A stretch of DNA of 64,000 nt from Bdellovibrionales bacterium RIFOXYD12_FULL_39_22 (GTDB taxonomy: Bacteria > Bdellovibrionota > Bacteriovoracia > Bacteriovoracales > Bacteriovoracaceae). Under the pieces are notes generated by a model that was not told the origin of the DNA, did not search any database, and worked only from the letters and a program-made list of their open reading frames with translations. The stretch is taken from positions 1-64,000 of the forward strand of contig MEQL01000052.1 in the NCBI GenBank assembly GCA_001770205.1, given 5' to 3'. How positions within the stretch are numbered: position 1 is the first letter of the stretch; each line of letters starts with the position of its first letter. A program made the translations under genes and the position numbers. Shown here piece by piece: positions 1 to 8,431 of the stretch.

Positions 1-391
1 AAAAAACTGATCGTGAAATTTAATTTGTCATTGGAGAAATTATGATCTTTATGAGGTTTTCAAATTGTAGTGAGCAAAATCCAGGCCAAAGTCAGGTTTA
101 AATTACGCTAACTTAATAAAATAAAAAATTTACCCTGGGTACAACTAAGATGGAATGCAAAGTTTTGCGTTTTTAACAACTGTAATATTTTAACGGCTCA
201 CATAAAATCACTAGGATTGTAAGTGGTCGGTGGCCACAATCGCTGGCGGATAATGAGCAATGCTCGGAAAGGCGAGCTTTTGTGAACAGTCGCGTTAAAA
301 GACAGTCTCCCAACCTTAATATTTTATGATGGACGAAAGATCAATTTAAAGATAAAATGAGGGTAAGATAAATTCTTATCCGGGAGAATAT
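1..391. other. Intergenic region, no convincing gene
   Basis: No open frame of credible length is seen on either strand. A weak hairpin followed by TTTT lies at 262-281 (GCTCG, loop GAAAGG, CGAGC) and could be a small terminator. A second imperfect hairpin lies near 215-241. A 19-codon frame at 41 has a GGAG-like site in front but no recognisable product. The 3' edge holds the likely control region of the toxin-antitoxin pair. Confidence 0.5.
367..380. promoter_or_regulatory. Inverted repeat before the antitoxin gene, possible autoregulatory operator
   Basis: GATAA-ATTC-TTATC forms a 5-bp inverted repeat just in front of the ribosome binding site (GGGAG at 382-386) of the RHH gene. Ribbon-helix-helix antitoxins commonly bind short palindromes in their own promoter, so an operator role is inferred from position and family habit only. 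Confidence 0.35.
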
Positions 392-616
392 ATGCCATCA
401 GCTAAAACAATCACAATTTCACTGCCTGTTGCAATGGCCAAGGAAATGAGTGTCGTTGCTCGGGAAGAACATCGAACACTTTCAGAGCTTCTTCGAGAGG
501 CATTTCGCCAATATAATGCCCAACGGCGATTGAAAAGTGTAGCGGCCAAAGGACGCAAACAAGCGAAGAAGTTAGGACTTACGGAAAAAGATTTTGGTGG
601 GCCTTTTGAAAAGTAA
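392..616 (+). CDS. Ribbon-helix-helix antitoxin of a PIN-type toxin-antitoxin pair
   Basis: A 74-residue basic protein. The N-terminal strand (residues 5-13, KTITISLPV) followed by two helices, including the LSELLREAFRQY segment, is the RHH/CopG layout in which a beta ribbon contacts DNA. The basic C-terminal tail (about residues 44-74) would wrap the toxin. ATG at 392 has GGGAG eight bases upstream. Its 3' end overlaps the PIN gene by about 23 bp, so the pair is probably translationally coupled and autoregulated through the repeat at 367-380. The family is seen directly; toxin neutralisation is inferred from the partner. Confidence 0.8.
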   Translation: MPSAKTITISLPVAMAKEMSVVAREEHRTLSELLREAFRQYNAQRRLKSVAAKGRKQAKKLGLTEKDFGGPFEK

Positions 617-1049
617 GTCGTCTAATTCAGAGCTGATTGTTTGTTTAGATGCCAACGTAATTATTTCAGCAATCGCGTTTAAAGGTAGGCCGTATGATGT
701 AGTTAATGCGGCCCTTTCGCGGGACTATTCGTTGGTGCTTGGAACAAATATTATTGAAGAGGTGCAGATAAATCTGTTACAAAAATTAAAGCTAAGTAGG
801 GGAGATGTTGATGCTGTATTAGATGAGTTATTGGCGGTAGCTTCAATTTATTCTCCTAGTGGGCAGTACAAAATTATTGAGCATAAAAAAGATAACCAAG
901 TTTTGGATGTGGCGTTAACGGCACAATGTGATGTGTTGGTTACTGGCGATAAGCGACATTTGCTTCCTCTAGATAAAGTTGGCAATTTAGTCATTGAATC
1001 TCCCTCTAGATTTTTAGCGCGTCTGGCACACTTTATAAAGACCACCTAG
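594..1049 (+). CDS. PIN-domain toxin (COG1569-type putative ribonuclease)
   Basis: A 151-residue PIN domain of the class annotated as 'putative toxin-antitoxin system toxin component, PIN family'. The acidic metal-binding residues expected for an RNase are visible: CLDANVI near residue 18, an EE pair near residue 60, and DVALTAQCDVLVTGD near residues 103-118. There is no ATG. The start is TTG 594 or GTG 597, both inside the end of the antitoxin gene; TTG has GGAA at better spacing. Such proteins cleave RNA when released from the antitoxin; activity is not shown here. The pair may stabilise this accessory stretch. Confidence 0.8.
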   Translation: MVGLLKSKSSNSELIVCLDANVIISAIAFKGRPYDVVNAALSRDYSLVLGTNIIEEVQINLLQKLKLSRGDVDAVLDELLAVASIYSPSGQYKIIEHKKDNQVLDVALTAQCDVLVTGDKRHLLPLDKVGNLVIESPSRFLARLAHFIKTT

Positions 1050-1410
1050 TAAAGTTAGATAAGCATTTTCGTGTGGGACTTTGTGTGGGAATGTAGGCGA
1101 AAATTGGCAAAAATGAGAGAAAATAGACGAAAAGAAATGAACCTAAAAAGTTAAGTTAAGTTGTTAATAATAAAAATAAAATCAGTAAAAATAAGGTCTT
1201 GCTATTTTTCTGAAAAATTGGCCTTGTGACTTCCCTACCGGTATCGACGCTGTATCCAGGCCCGCGATCAAAACTTCTGAATTATAAAATTCCCTTTGAG
1301 ATCATGAAATAAAAAGAAACGTAAAAAAGAGAAGGCAAGAAAAGGTATGACGTACCTTTTAAATTGCTATACTGTAAAACTCCACCACAAAAATCATGGA
1401 GTGAAATTAT
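1050..1410. other. Intergenic region with a short direct repeat
   Basis: No gene is seen. TGTGGGA occurs twice with a 12-bp period at 1072-1078 and 1084-1090, just after the PIN gene. This is the sort of short direct repeat that can flank tyrosine-recombinase sites, but no integrase or tRNA is nearby. A promoter for the 1411 gene is probably in the AT-rich part near 1340-1390. Confidence 0.4.
1072..1090. repeat. Tandem TGTGGGA direct repeat
   Basis: Two exact TGTGGGA copies separated by five bases. Function is unknown. It could be a remnant of an attachment site, but that is conjecture without an integrase or a second copy in the window. Confidence 0.4.
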
Positions 1411-3375
1411 ATGAATAATGGGGTATCCGATTTAAAAATCAATGAAACGATCAATGAGCTGGCAGCAACGCTGAATAGTTCATCCAAAACAATAGCAGCA
1501 AAAGGTATAAAACATGCAGGCTCACTTTGGAGAAAAGAGGATGGCTCAGAAGATGAGTTTAAACTATTTTGTATTAAATATTTTGTTTCTGACAGCAGCG
1601 AAAAAGCAGAAGTCTTTAATAAGGCCTGCAAGAATTTTGAATCGCTTTTTGGCCACTTCTCGCAATTATCTCTTGAACTTCGTGAAAATATCGATTTAGA
1701 TCGTGGCCCGCTACACTACATTGACGAGATGTTCGGATCTTATAGCGTTGGAGCGCATTTTAGTGATGATTTTTTTAGTAATAAAATTGCCTTTATTATC
1801 GCTCTGAATTTCCCTTACTATTCGCTAACAGAAAAAAATGAGTTAGGAAAAAACTGGAGTGCAAAAGATTGGGCTTATGCTCGACTTGGAGATTTTTTTA
1901 TCAATCGTATTCCGGCAGAATTGCAGCAAAAGGCCACTGCGGTTTCCAGTAAGGCCGGACTCTACGTCTCTGAATATAATATTTATATGGGGAAAATAAC
2001 TACCGATAACGATAAGCAATTGTTCCCAATCGACATGGTCTTACTTTCTCACTGGAATCTTAGAGATGAATTAAAATCAAATTATGGAAATAAAGAAGAT
2101 GGAATTGAAAAGCAAAAAACTATTTATGAGATTATGAAGCGTATTATTGCTCAGGAAATCCCACAAAAAGTAATCAACTGTGGTGAATATTTTTGGAATC
2201 CTTTCAGCAATAAAACTTTTAAAGATGGACGCGAAGTTAGCTTAACTGCTGAGGCCGATACTCGCTATCAGCATATTCTCAACAACTTTCACGCAATGAA
2301 AGCGATCGACTCTTATACCCCAGAAATGAATACATATATTATGAGAACATTTGCCGGGGAGATGGAGATACCTCAAATTGAGGTGGAAAATATTTTTGAT
2401 GAATATCTCCGTGCACCACTTTTAAAAAAACTTGCTGAATTAATCAAACAACGCCTTGGCAGAGATCTTTTGGCATATGATATCTGGTACGATGGTTTTA
2501 AGGCCAGATCATCAATCTCAGAAGAAAAATTGAACGCTATTACCCAAAAACTTTATCCCAACACAGCTGCCTATGAAAAAGACATGGCAAAAACTCTCGA
2601 AAAATTAGGATTCGCACAAGAAAATGCCCAAAACATATCTTCATTTATCGCAGTAGATGCTGCACGCGGTTCTGGACATGCCTGGGGTGCTCAGATGCGT
2701 ACAGCGAAAGCACATCTTCGAACAAGGATTGGTGCCGCTGGTATGAGCTACAAAGGATACAACATTGCTACTCATGAGTTTGGCCACAATGTTGAACAGA
2801 CCATTTCGCTTCACCAGACTCCCTATTATACACTCAATGGAGTGCCGAATACTGCTTTTACGGAGGCACTTGCGTTCTTATTTCAAAAGCGTGATCTAGA
2901 GATTCTTGGTATCAATAATAGCGACAAACAAGTTGATAATTTTAAAATTCTAGACATTTGTTGGCACACTTTTGAAATGATGGGCGTGTCTATGGTGGAT
3001 ATGGGAATTTGGAAATGGATGTATGAAAATCCACAAGCGACTCCTACCCAACTGAAAACCCAGACGATCAATATTGCAAAAAATATTTGGAATAAGTATT
3101 TTTCAGCGATTTATGGTTCAAAAGATGAGCCAATTCTTGCGATATACTCACACATGATTAATTCTCCACTATATCTTTCCAACTACTCTTTTGGTTCTCT
3201 CATCGAATTCCAACTAGGACAATATTTAAAGGGGAAAGACTTTGGTAAAGAGGTAGAACGAATTTGGAGTTTAGGTAGATTGACGCCTAGACATTGGATG
3301 CAAAAGGCCGTTGGCCAAGATCTACTTTCGAAACCATTATTGGAAGCGGCAGAAGAGGCGCTTAAGAACATTTAA
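1411..3375 (+). CDS. Zinc metallopeptidase, M3-like gluzincin
   Basis: A 654-residue protein with no signal peptide, so probably cytoplasmic. The motif HEFGH at residues 455-459 supplies two zinc-binding histidines and the catalytic Glu. A Glu at about residue 485 (FTEALAFLF), 26 residues later, fits the third ligand. This spacing and the HEFGH wording match thimet oligopeptidase/oligoendopeptidase F (family M3), which cut short peptides. The remaining sequence is not one I can match closely, so it is a divergent member or a neighbouring family. ATG 1411 follows GGAGTGA at good spacing. It stands alone between two gaps. Catalysis is well supported by the motif; substrate is unknown. Confidence 0.65.
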   Translation: MNNGVSDLKINETINELAATLNSSSKTIAAKGIKHAGSLWRKEDGSEDEFKLFCIKYFVSDSSEKAEVFNKACKNFESLFGHFSQLSLELRENIDLDRGPLHYIDEMFGSYSVGAHFSDDFFSNKIAFIIALNFPYYSLTEKNELGKNWSAKDWAYARLGDFFINRIPAELQQKATAVSSKAGLYVSEYNIYMGKITTDNDKQLFPIDMVLLSHWNLRDELKSNYGNKEDGIEKQKTIYEIMKRIIAQEIPQKVINCGEYFWNPFSNKTFKDGREVSLTAEADTRYQHILNNFHAMKAIDSYTPEMNTYIMRTFAGEMEIPQIEVENIFDEYLRAPLLKKLAELIKQRLGRDLLAYDIWYDGFKARSSISEEKLNAITQKLYPNTAAYEKDMAKTLEKLGFAQENAQNISSFIAVDAARGSGHAWGAQMRTAKAHLRTRIGAAGMSYKGYNIATHEFGHNVEQTISLHQTPYYTLNGVPNTAFTEALAFLFQKRDLEILGINNSDKQVDNFKILDICWHTFEMMGVSMVDMGIWKWMYENPQATPTQLKTQTINIAKNIWNKYFSAIYGSKDEPILAIYSHMINSPLYLSNYSFGSLIEFQLGQYLKGKDFGKEVERIWSLGRLTPRHWMQKAVGQDLLSKPLLEAAEEALKNI

Positions 3376-3935
3376 TTTTTCTTGATCGTCTAAAATTAAT
3401 AATTCATCCCTAATTCGATTCACCCGAGACAATCCCTTTGTCAGATACGATAACAACTTTTGAACGAATGTGGATAGTAGATTTGATTTTTTTATCTAAG
3501 TTGGGTGTTGGTCAAACACCTAGCACTGTCTCTCTTCAATGATTTCTAAAAAATCTTTTCTCTCCATCTCGTTGAGTCTTGAGAGGCCCCAGTCATCAAT
3601 GATTAGCAAATCAACTTTATTATCCTTTACAAAGACCAGCTTAGCTTTCAGGTAAAGGCTAAGTGGCAAGTGAATGGAAAATTTGTAGATGATCCGACAC
3701 TTGAAACAGATGAATCGGAAATAACTCTAAATTAGTGATTGGGATGCGGGGAAAAGCGCTACCTGGCTAAATTTAAACTATTAGGCAACTGACTTTGTTC
3801 TATTTCTAGATGAAGGACGTCTTGAATAAGAGTGTTTTACTTTCAGCTGGGGTGTTATTTCATCATGACAGCTTGAAATTTTGATAATTATTTGTCAGGG
3901 GGACATGGCGCGAATTTGTAATATTGGTTTTGTGA
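3376..3935. other. Intergenic region with gene remnants
   Basis: No intact gene. It contains the IstB fragment on the minus strand at 3520-3676. A short plus-strand frame ends at about 3735 (residues like WQVNGKFVDDPTLETDESE) and might be the tail of another lost gene. The rest, 3740-3935, shows nothing recognisable. The stretch looks like a decayed insertion site. Confidence 0.55.
3520..3676 (-). pseudogene. IS21-family IstB-like ATPase remnant
   Basis: Read on the minus strand, this translates to a fragment containing LLIIDDWGLS followed by LEIIEER. That is the Walker B region of the IS21 helper ATPase IstB. A TAG stop (3520-3522) comes directly after the EERQC residues, where intact IstB continues, and no Walker A part or IstA transposase is seen nearby. 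It is thus a small relic (about 50 codons of a protein normally near 250) of an insertion element, and shows past mobile-element activity here. Confidence 0.7.
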
Positions 3936-4793
3936 TTAGATATCAATAAACATTAGATTCATATAAATTGACCAGAACTTATCCCATGCGGCCAAGTAGT
4001 CGCTGTCAGACCATTTCATTTTTAGCCCTGTTCTTTTTACGCCTTTGGGAAGCTTTAATTTCGAAATGTTTTTCGTTTTTTTCAATATATATTCAAACTG
4101 AAGTGGAGTTTGAAATGTAAGTGGTTTTATTTTTTTTCGATTGGAGAAGGATGTTTTAACGCTTTTAAAAATTTCCATTTCACATTCACCCAAATTCCGG
4201 AGCGCAACTCTACCATCCTTTAATTTTTCTTTTGTGGCAATTCCATGGATTCCTTTTATGAATTTTTTTGCCTCTTTGATTGCCTCCGTATCACCTGATA
4301 TGGCGATTGTTGGTATATTGAAATACCCCGCGACTCCCGCAATCATGGCAATTTCGCCGACTTCTGTTGAGTTAATTGTAACTTTTTTATTTTTACCTCC
4401 ATCAACAGTGTGAGATGCAAAACCGATCTTATTACTTTCCATTGGATGAAAGCCGATTAAGACCACTGCCCCAATGTCGTAATTTTGGTAGATATCTTTT
4501 ACGGTATCTAATGTGTGCATGTTGGAATTACAACTATGAGGAAGGAGTTTGTTCACTATATGCATTAGATACTTATCGTCAGTATTTTTTCCAGAGTTGT
4601 GTGCATCGCACAGGTATATCTTTTTTGCTCCTGCAGCTATGGCACCGGCAGCAGCCGAATTTATTTCCTTTGTTAATAATTTTCTCCCATACACTTCCCA
4701 CTCTTCTGATGAACCATTTTGTAATCTCATATCGGCAATTCCCATGGTTCCTTCCATATCAGCAATTATAAGTAAATTGTTTTTTGATTTCAT
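3936..4793 (-). CDS. M55-family D-aminopeptidase (DppA-like)
   Basis: About 285 residues. The order of zinc-site motifs matches peptidase family M55 (Bacillus DppA): an early D-x-E (ADMEG), CDAH, a GFH motif, then STEVGE, and a later SGD. The HTVDGG stretch before the last Glu is also typical. Members hydrolyse D-Ala-D-Ala or other D-amino-acid dipeptides, so a role in peptidoglycan peptide recycling or use is likely. There is no signal peptide. I chose ATG 4793, which has AGAAAGG in front, over the in-frame TTG at 4814. No peptide transporter lies beside it, unlike in the dpp operon. Confidence 0.75.
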   Translation of the reverse strand: MKSKNNLLIIADMEGTMGIADMRLQNGSSEEWEVYGRKLLTKEINSAAAGAIAAGAKKIYLCDAHNSGKNTDDKYLMHIVNKLLPHSCNSNMHTLDTVKDIYQNYDIGAVVLIGFHPMESNKIGFASHTVDGGKNKKVTINSTEVGEIAMIAGVAGYFNIPTIAISGDTEAIKEAKKFIKGIHGIATKEKLKDGRVALRNLGECEMEIFKSVKTSFSNRKKIKPLTFQTPLQFEYILKKTKNISKLKLPKGVKRTGLKMKWSDSDYLAAWDKFWSIYMNLMFIDI

Positions 4794-5209
4794 AAATCCA
4801 ACCTTTCTGTCCAAATGTTAGCGGCCAATTAATCTAAAGATAAAAAATTAATAATAGGTTCTATAATTATGTTTGCTCTTATACCAAAAGGAACTGCTCA
4901 ATACTTTCTTAATTTAACATCCTGTAATTATTTCATAATCAGGGAATTAAAATATCGCAGTGGTATACTTACAGGTACATTTTTAAGACGACAAGCCAAG
5001 GGCGTAAGAAGGACTACTACCACAGAAGCGTTTTACTTTTGATCCGTATGTTATTACACGGCCAAGCTAGTAAAGTAATTGCGTAACGATCTGCTCTAAT
5101 TAACGTTTTTTTTGCTAATTATGTGTTGCCATCAGAGTTTTTAAAGATAGACAAAGAGGGTAATAAATTCTCTATTTTATAATCACTTTGAATAGTATAA
5201 AGTGCTAGT
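4794..5209. other. Intergenic region between divergent genes
   Basis: It should hold the promoters of both the M55 gene (minus) and the 5210 gene (plus). A 58-codon frame from ATG 4869 lacks a good ribosome binding site and matches nothing I know; it is not called. No repeat or RNA structure stands out. Confidence 0.4.
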
Positions 5210-6382
5210 ATGCTTAAACTGCCCAAGATGCACATTGCAACTCTCACTTTATCTCTTTTGTTTCTTTTGAAATACCATTCTCTTCAGGCAGAGTGTCTAA
5301 AAAATATACCTGCTCTTACAATTGAGGAGGTTTTGATATCAACTGATCTCGAAAAACTTGAAAAGCTAATTGCTAAAATTAATGAAAAAATCTTAGAACT
5401 AAAAACGAGTGAAGTTGAACAAGAATTAACGAAATCAATAGAAGGTGGCCGTGAATTTAGTTGTGAAGAAAGAAAAATATATATAAAAGAAAAAATCGAT
5501 ACATCGCTTACACCTTTACAATTAATAAAAGACATTGCAAAAAATCCGCCACAAGTTTTATTTTTTGGTGATACTCATGACGTTATCGACTATGTAGCGT
5601 GGTTTACCGACATAGTGAAAGTTTATAAAAAAGAAAATCCCAAGCTTGATTGCCTTTTTGTAGAAGAGGCTCCAAAGCTTGAACAGCAAAAATTAATTAT
5701 TTCAGCTAAGCGTTATTATGATAAAAACAAGGATATTGAAACGGCTGTCAAATCTTACGCCAAAGATCATAACTTGCCTTTTAAGTCATTTAAGTCATCC
5801 GCAAAGCCTGGTGATGCTTTCTCAATGACATTGGGTGATGATCTTTGGGTTAACTCATATGAGCTAGAAATGTATTTTTTACATAACATCAAAATAATTA
5901 ATATAGATAATAGAACACATAATCGAGACCTCTTTATGTCTGAATATATAAGCTCTTTATTTTCAACAGGGCAATGTCACTATGCTATTTCAATGCTTGG
6001 TAAAGGACATCTCCGACAACAGAAATTTTTACTTAACAAAAATGGCATTACATCCAAAACTGTTGGCTTTCAAAACCTAAATGCTTATGAAAGAGAGATT
6101 GATTCATTTTTTCAAACACGTCTTCCAGATGGTACTCTTTCAAGACGAACTCATAAAGTGATAAGCTTTCTAGACTACGAAACTTGTCCCCCGTTCGATA
6201 AGAAGCCTAATCATGCTTTTGCTGTAAAAAGTAACGAAGATGGGCCAAGAGTTAATTTAAATGATGATTTTAAATTTCGTTGGAATTCTTTTGATGCACA
6301 AATAATAGGTCCGGTTTTTCCAACGGGTCCAAGCAATGAATCATTTGAACATAATGCAAGAATTATGGATCAAAAAGAATAA
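5210..6382 (+). CDS. Secreted TraB/ChaN (EreA-like) superfamily protein
   Basis: 390 residues. A hydrophobic signal segment (residues about 8-28, ending LQA) precedes the mature protein. The family marks of the TraB/GumN/EreA/ChaN fold are visible: FFGDTHD near residue 119, an acidic pair (VEEAP) near 146, NRDLFM near 244 and GKGHL near 263. Members are metal-dependent hydrolases or haem-binding proteins, so the exact role cannot be set. Codon 1 could also be ATG 5228 (MHIATLT), which leaves a tidier signal peptide. GGCC is rare in the gene (I count two), unlike in core genes here, which hints at foreign or relaxed history. It stands alone. Confidence 0.5.
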   Translation: MLKLPKMHIATLTLSLLFLLKYHSLQAECLKNIPALTIEEVLISTDLEKLEKLIAKINEKILELKTSEVEQELTKSIEGGREFSCEERKIYIKEKIDTSLTPLQLIKDIAKNPPQVLFFGDTHDVIDYVAWFTDIVKVYKKENPKLDCLFVEEAPKLEQQKLIISAKRYYDKNKDIETAVKSYAKDHNLPFKSFKSSAKPGDAFSMTLGDDLWVNSYELEMYFLHNIKIINIDNRTHNRDLFMSEYISSLFSTGQCHYAISMLGKGHLRQQKFLLNKNGITSKTVGFQNLNAYEREIDSFFQTRLPDGTLSRRTHKVISFLDYETCPPFDKKPNHAFAVKSNEDGPRVNLNDDFKFRWNSFDAQIIGPVFPTGPSNESFEHNARIMDQKE

Positions 6383-6552
6383 CATGTTTTAAATCTTGAT
6401 CGATGGATATAACTTGTCTCATCTTTAGTAAGTTTATTTGTATGTTATAACCAGCATACCCGAGTAAACCTCCATCTATTTAGGGTGTGACATTAGAGAA
6501 GTAAGAAAATGCATCAACAAAACCTTTCTACCTTCACTAAATCCGTTATATG

Positions 6553-6564
6553 CGCTATATAGCG
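6553..6564. promoter_or_regulatory. Perfect 12-bp palindrome upstream of prfC
   Basis: CGCTATATAGCG lies 30 bases before the prfC start codon. It contains TATATA and could be an operator overlapping a promoter -10. The sequence is certain; the role is a guess. Confidence 0.3.
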
Positions 6565-6594
6565 TAAATAACCAATAACTTCAGAAGGCCTAAC

Positions 6595-8193
6595 ATGAAC
6601 GAAGAATCTAAACGCTGCACATTTGCCATCATTTCTCACCCCGATGCAGGAAAAACAACCATGACGGAAAAGCTATTATGGTTTGGAAACGTCATTCGCA
6701 GCACCGGAATGGTAAAGTCTAAAACTGGAAACTATGCCACTTCTGATTGGATGGAATTAGAAAAACAACGAGGCATCTCCATTACCTCTTCAGTCATGTC
6801 TTTTCCCTACAAAGATCGCGCCATGCACCTCCTTGATACCCCCGGACACAAAGATTTTTCCGAGGATACTTACCGTACTCTAACGGCCGTCGAATCCGTG
6901 TTGATGATGATCGATTCTGCCAAGGGCGTGGAGGCGCAAACTATAAAGCTAATGGAGGTTTGTCGTTTGCGAGATACTCCGATAGTAACCTTTATGAATA
7001 AGTTCGATCGCGACTCTCTCGATCCTTTTGCGTTAATCGATAACGTTGAATCTATTCTTTCCATTCAGTGTATCCCTATGACTTGGCCAATCGGTGATGG
7101 TGTAAACTTTAAGGGGGTCTACGACATGGCCACGGCACAAATCAGAAGTTTTAAAGAGAGTGCTGACCCAACAAGTCCAACTATTATTGATGCTTCTGAT
7201 TTAAACTCTCCCGATCTGCGGGCCTTTATTGGAGATACTCTGCTGCAGAAATTAAAAGATGATCTACATATGTTAGGGGAACTAGTTCCTCCGCTGGACA
7301 TAAATGAATTTTTGGCCGGAATTCAAACGCCTCTTTTTTTTGGTTCAGCACTGCATACCTTTGGCATAAAAGAGACTCTGGATATGATCGCCACCAATGC
7401 TCCCGGCCCGGCCAAACGAGAGGTTAAGTTGGCACCCTATGATTCTTCTGCGCCTACCAGAATGATTTATCCCGAAGAGGAAAAATTCACCGGTTTCGTT
7501 TTTAAAATTCAGGCCAATATGGATAAAAAACACCGTGACCGCATGGCATTTTTAAGAGTTTGCTCTGGAAAATTCATGCGCGGACAAAAAATCTTTCACG
7601 TGCGCAGTGAAAAAGAGATCAAAATTTCCACTCCGATGATGTTACAGGCACAGCATCGAGAAATTTCAGAATACGCCTATCCTGGAGATATTATCGGATT
7701 GCACGATACTGGCAAATATCAAATTGGAGATACTTTTTCAGAAGGAGAAAAAATTCAATTTACCGGCATACCCAACTTTGCTCCAGAAATTTTTATGAAA
7801 GTCATGTTAAAAGATCCAATGAAAGGAAAGCAGCTTGAGACTGGATTAAAACAACTATCGGAGGAAGGAACCGTTCAGCTATTTACTCGTCTCAACATCA
7901 ACGAGAAAGTGTTGGGGGCCGTTGGGATGTTGCAATTTGAAGTAGTAAAATTTCGCCTTGAAGATGAATATGGTGTATTGGCCGACTATCAACAACACAA
8001 TTTTGTGGGAGTAAGATGGTTAAAATTTGTGGATGATAAGCAAAAAAATAAATTTGTTAGCGATTACGGTAACAATATTGTCTATGATAATAAAAACCGC
8101 ATCTGCTTTGCAGTAAAAAGCGAGTGGGATCTGAAATTGATTATGGAAAAAAATCCTACTATCCACTTTTATAAAAATTCTGATTACAAATAA
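6595..8193 (+). CDS. prfC: Peptide chain release factor 3 (RF3)
   Basis: 532 residues, near the 529 of E. coli RF3. This translational GTPase drives release of RF1/RF2 from the ribosome after stop-codon hydrolysis. GTPase motifs are in order: HPDAGKTT (G1, near residue 15), GISITSS (switch I/G2), DTPGHKDF (G3) and NKFDRD (G4). The domain order and the YEV-like C-terminal half fit RF3 and not EF-G, which would be about 700 residues. ATG 6595 follows AGAAGG. It is monocistronic, with about 240 bp to the next gene. Confidence 0.95.
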   Translation: MNEESKRCTFAIISHPDAGKTTMTEKLLWFGNVIRSTGMVKSKTGNYATSDWMELEKQRGISITSSVMSFPYKDRAMHLLDTPGHKDFSEDTYRTLTAVESVLMMIDSAKGVEAQTIKLMEVCRLRDTPIVTFMNKFDRDSLDPFALIDNVESILSIQCIPMTWPIGDGVNFKGVYDMATAQIRSFKESADPTSPTIIDASDLNSPDLRAFIGDTLLQKLKDDLHMLGELVPPLDINEFLAGIQTPLFFGSALHTFGIKETLDMIATNAPGPAKREVKLAPYDSSAPTRMIYPEEEKFTGFVFKIQANMDKKHRDRMAFLRVCSGKFMRGQKIFHVRSEKEIKISTPMMLQAQHREISEYAYPGDIIGLHDTGKYQIGDTFSEGEKIQFTGIPNFAPEIFMKVMLKDPMKGKQLETGLKQLSEEGTVQLFTRLNINEKVLGAVGMLQFEVVKFRLEDEYGVLADYQQHNFVGVRWLKFVDDKQKNKFVSDYGNNIVYDNKNRICFAVKSEWDLKLIMEKNPTIHFYKNSDYK

Positions 8194-8313
8194 ACAATAT
8201 CTAGCGGCCAGATCAACAATTTTTTGGCAATCTTGTCAATCGCCTTTACGATACAATCTTTCCTCGAAAGTGATGCGCCGTCTATATAATTATTAGATGT
8301 TAAATTATTCTAC

Positions 8314-8343
8314 AAAAAAAAACTTCCCTTAGTATTTTGCTGT
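8314..8343 (+). promoter_or_regulatory. Shared A-tract/TTAGT upstream motif, copy 1
   Basis: A run of A residues followed by CTTCCCTTAGTATTTTGCTG lies about 90 bases before the nuclease gene. A near copy lies about 95 bases before the Flp-type pilin gene (42788-42816). Equal placement suggests a common promoter or activator site. The sequence match is seen directly; function is inferred. Confidence 0.35.
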
Positions 8344-8431
8344 GCTAGCATTTCGATCACAAAATAAAATGACGCCGGATAATCCAATTTTGATATCTTC
8401 CTTTAGGCGCACACACCCGTAGGGAAAACGA

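Noticed and set aside
4415..4771. A 118-codon plus-strand frame inside the M55 gene
   Set aside because: It is the shadow of a well-supported aminopeptidase on the other strand.
4869..5042. A 58-codon plus-strand frame in the gap before 5210
   Set aside because: No ribosome binding site, no recognisable similarity, and below a convincing length.
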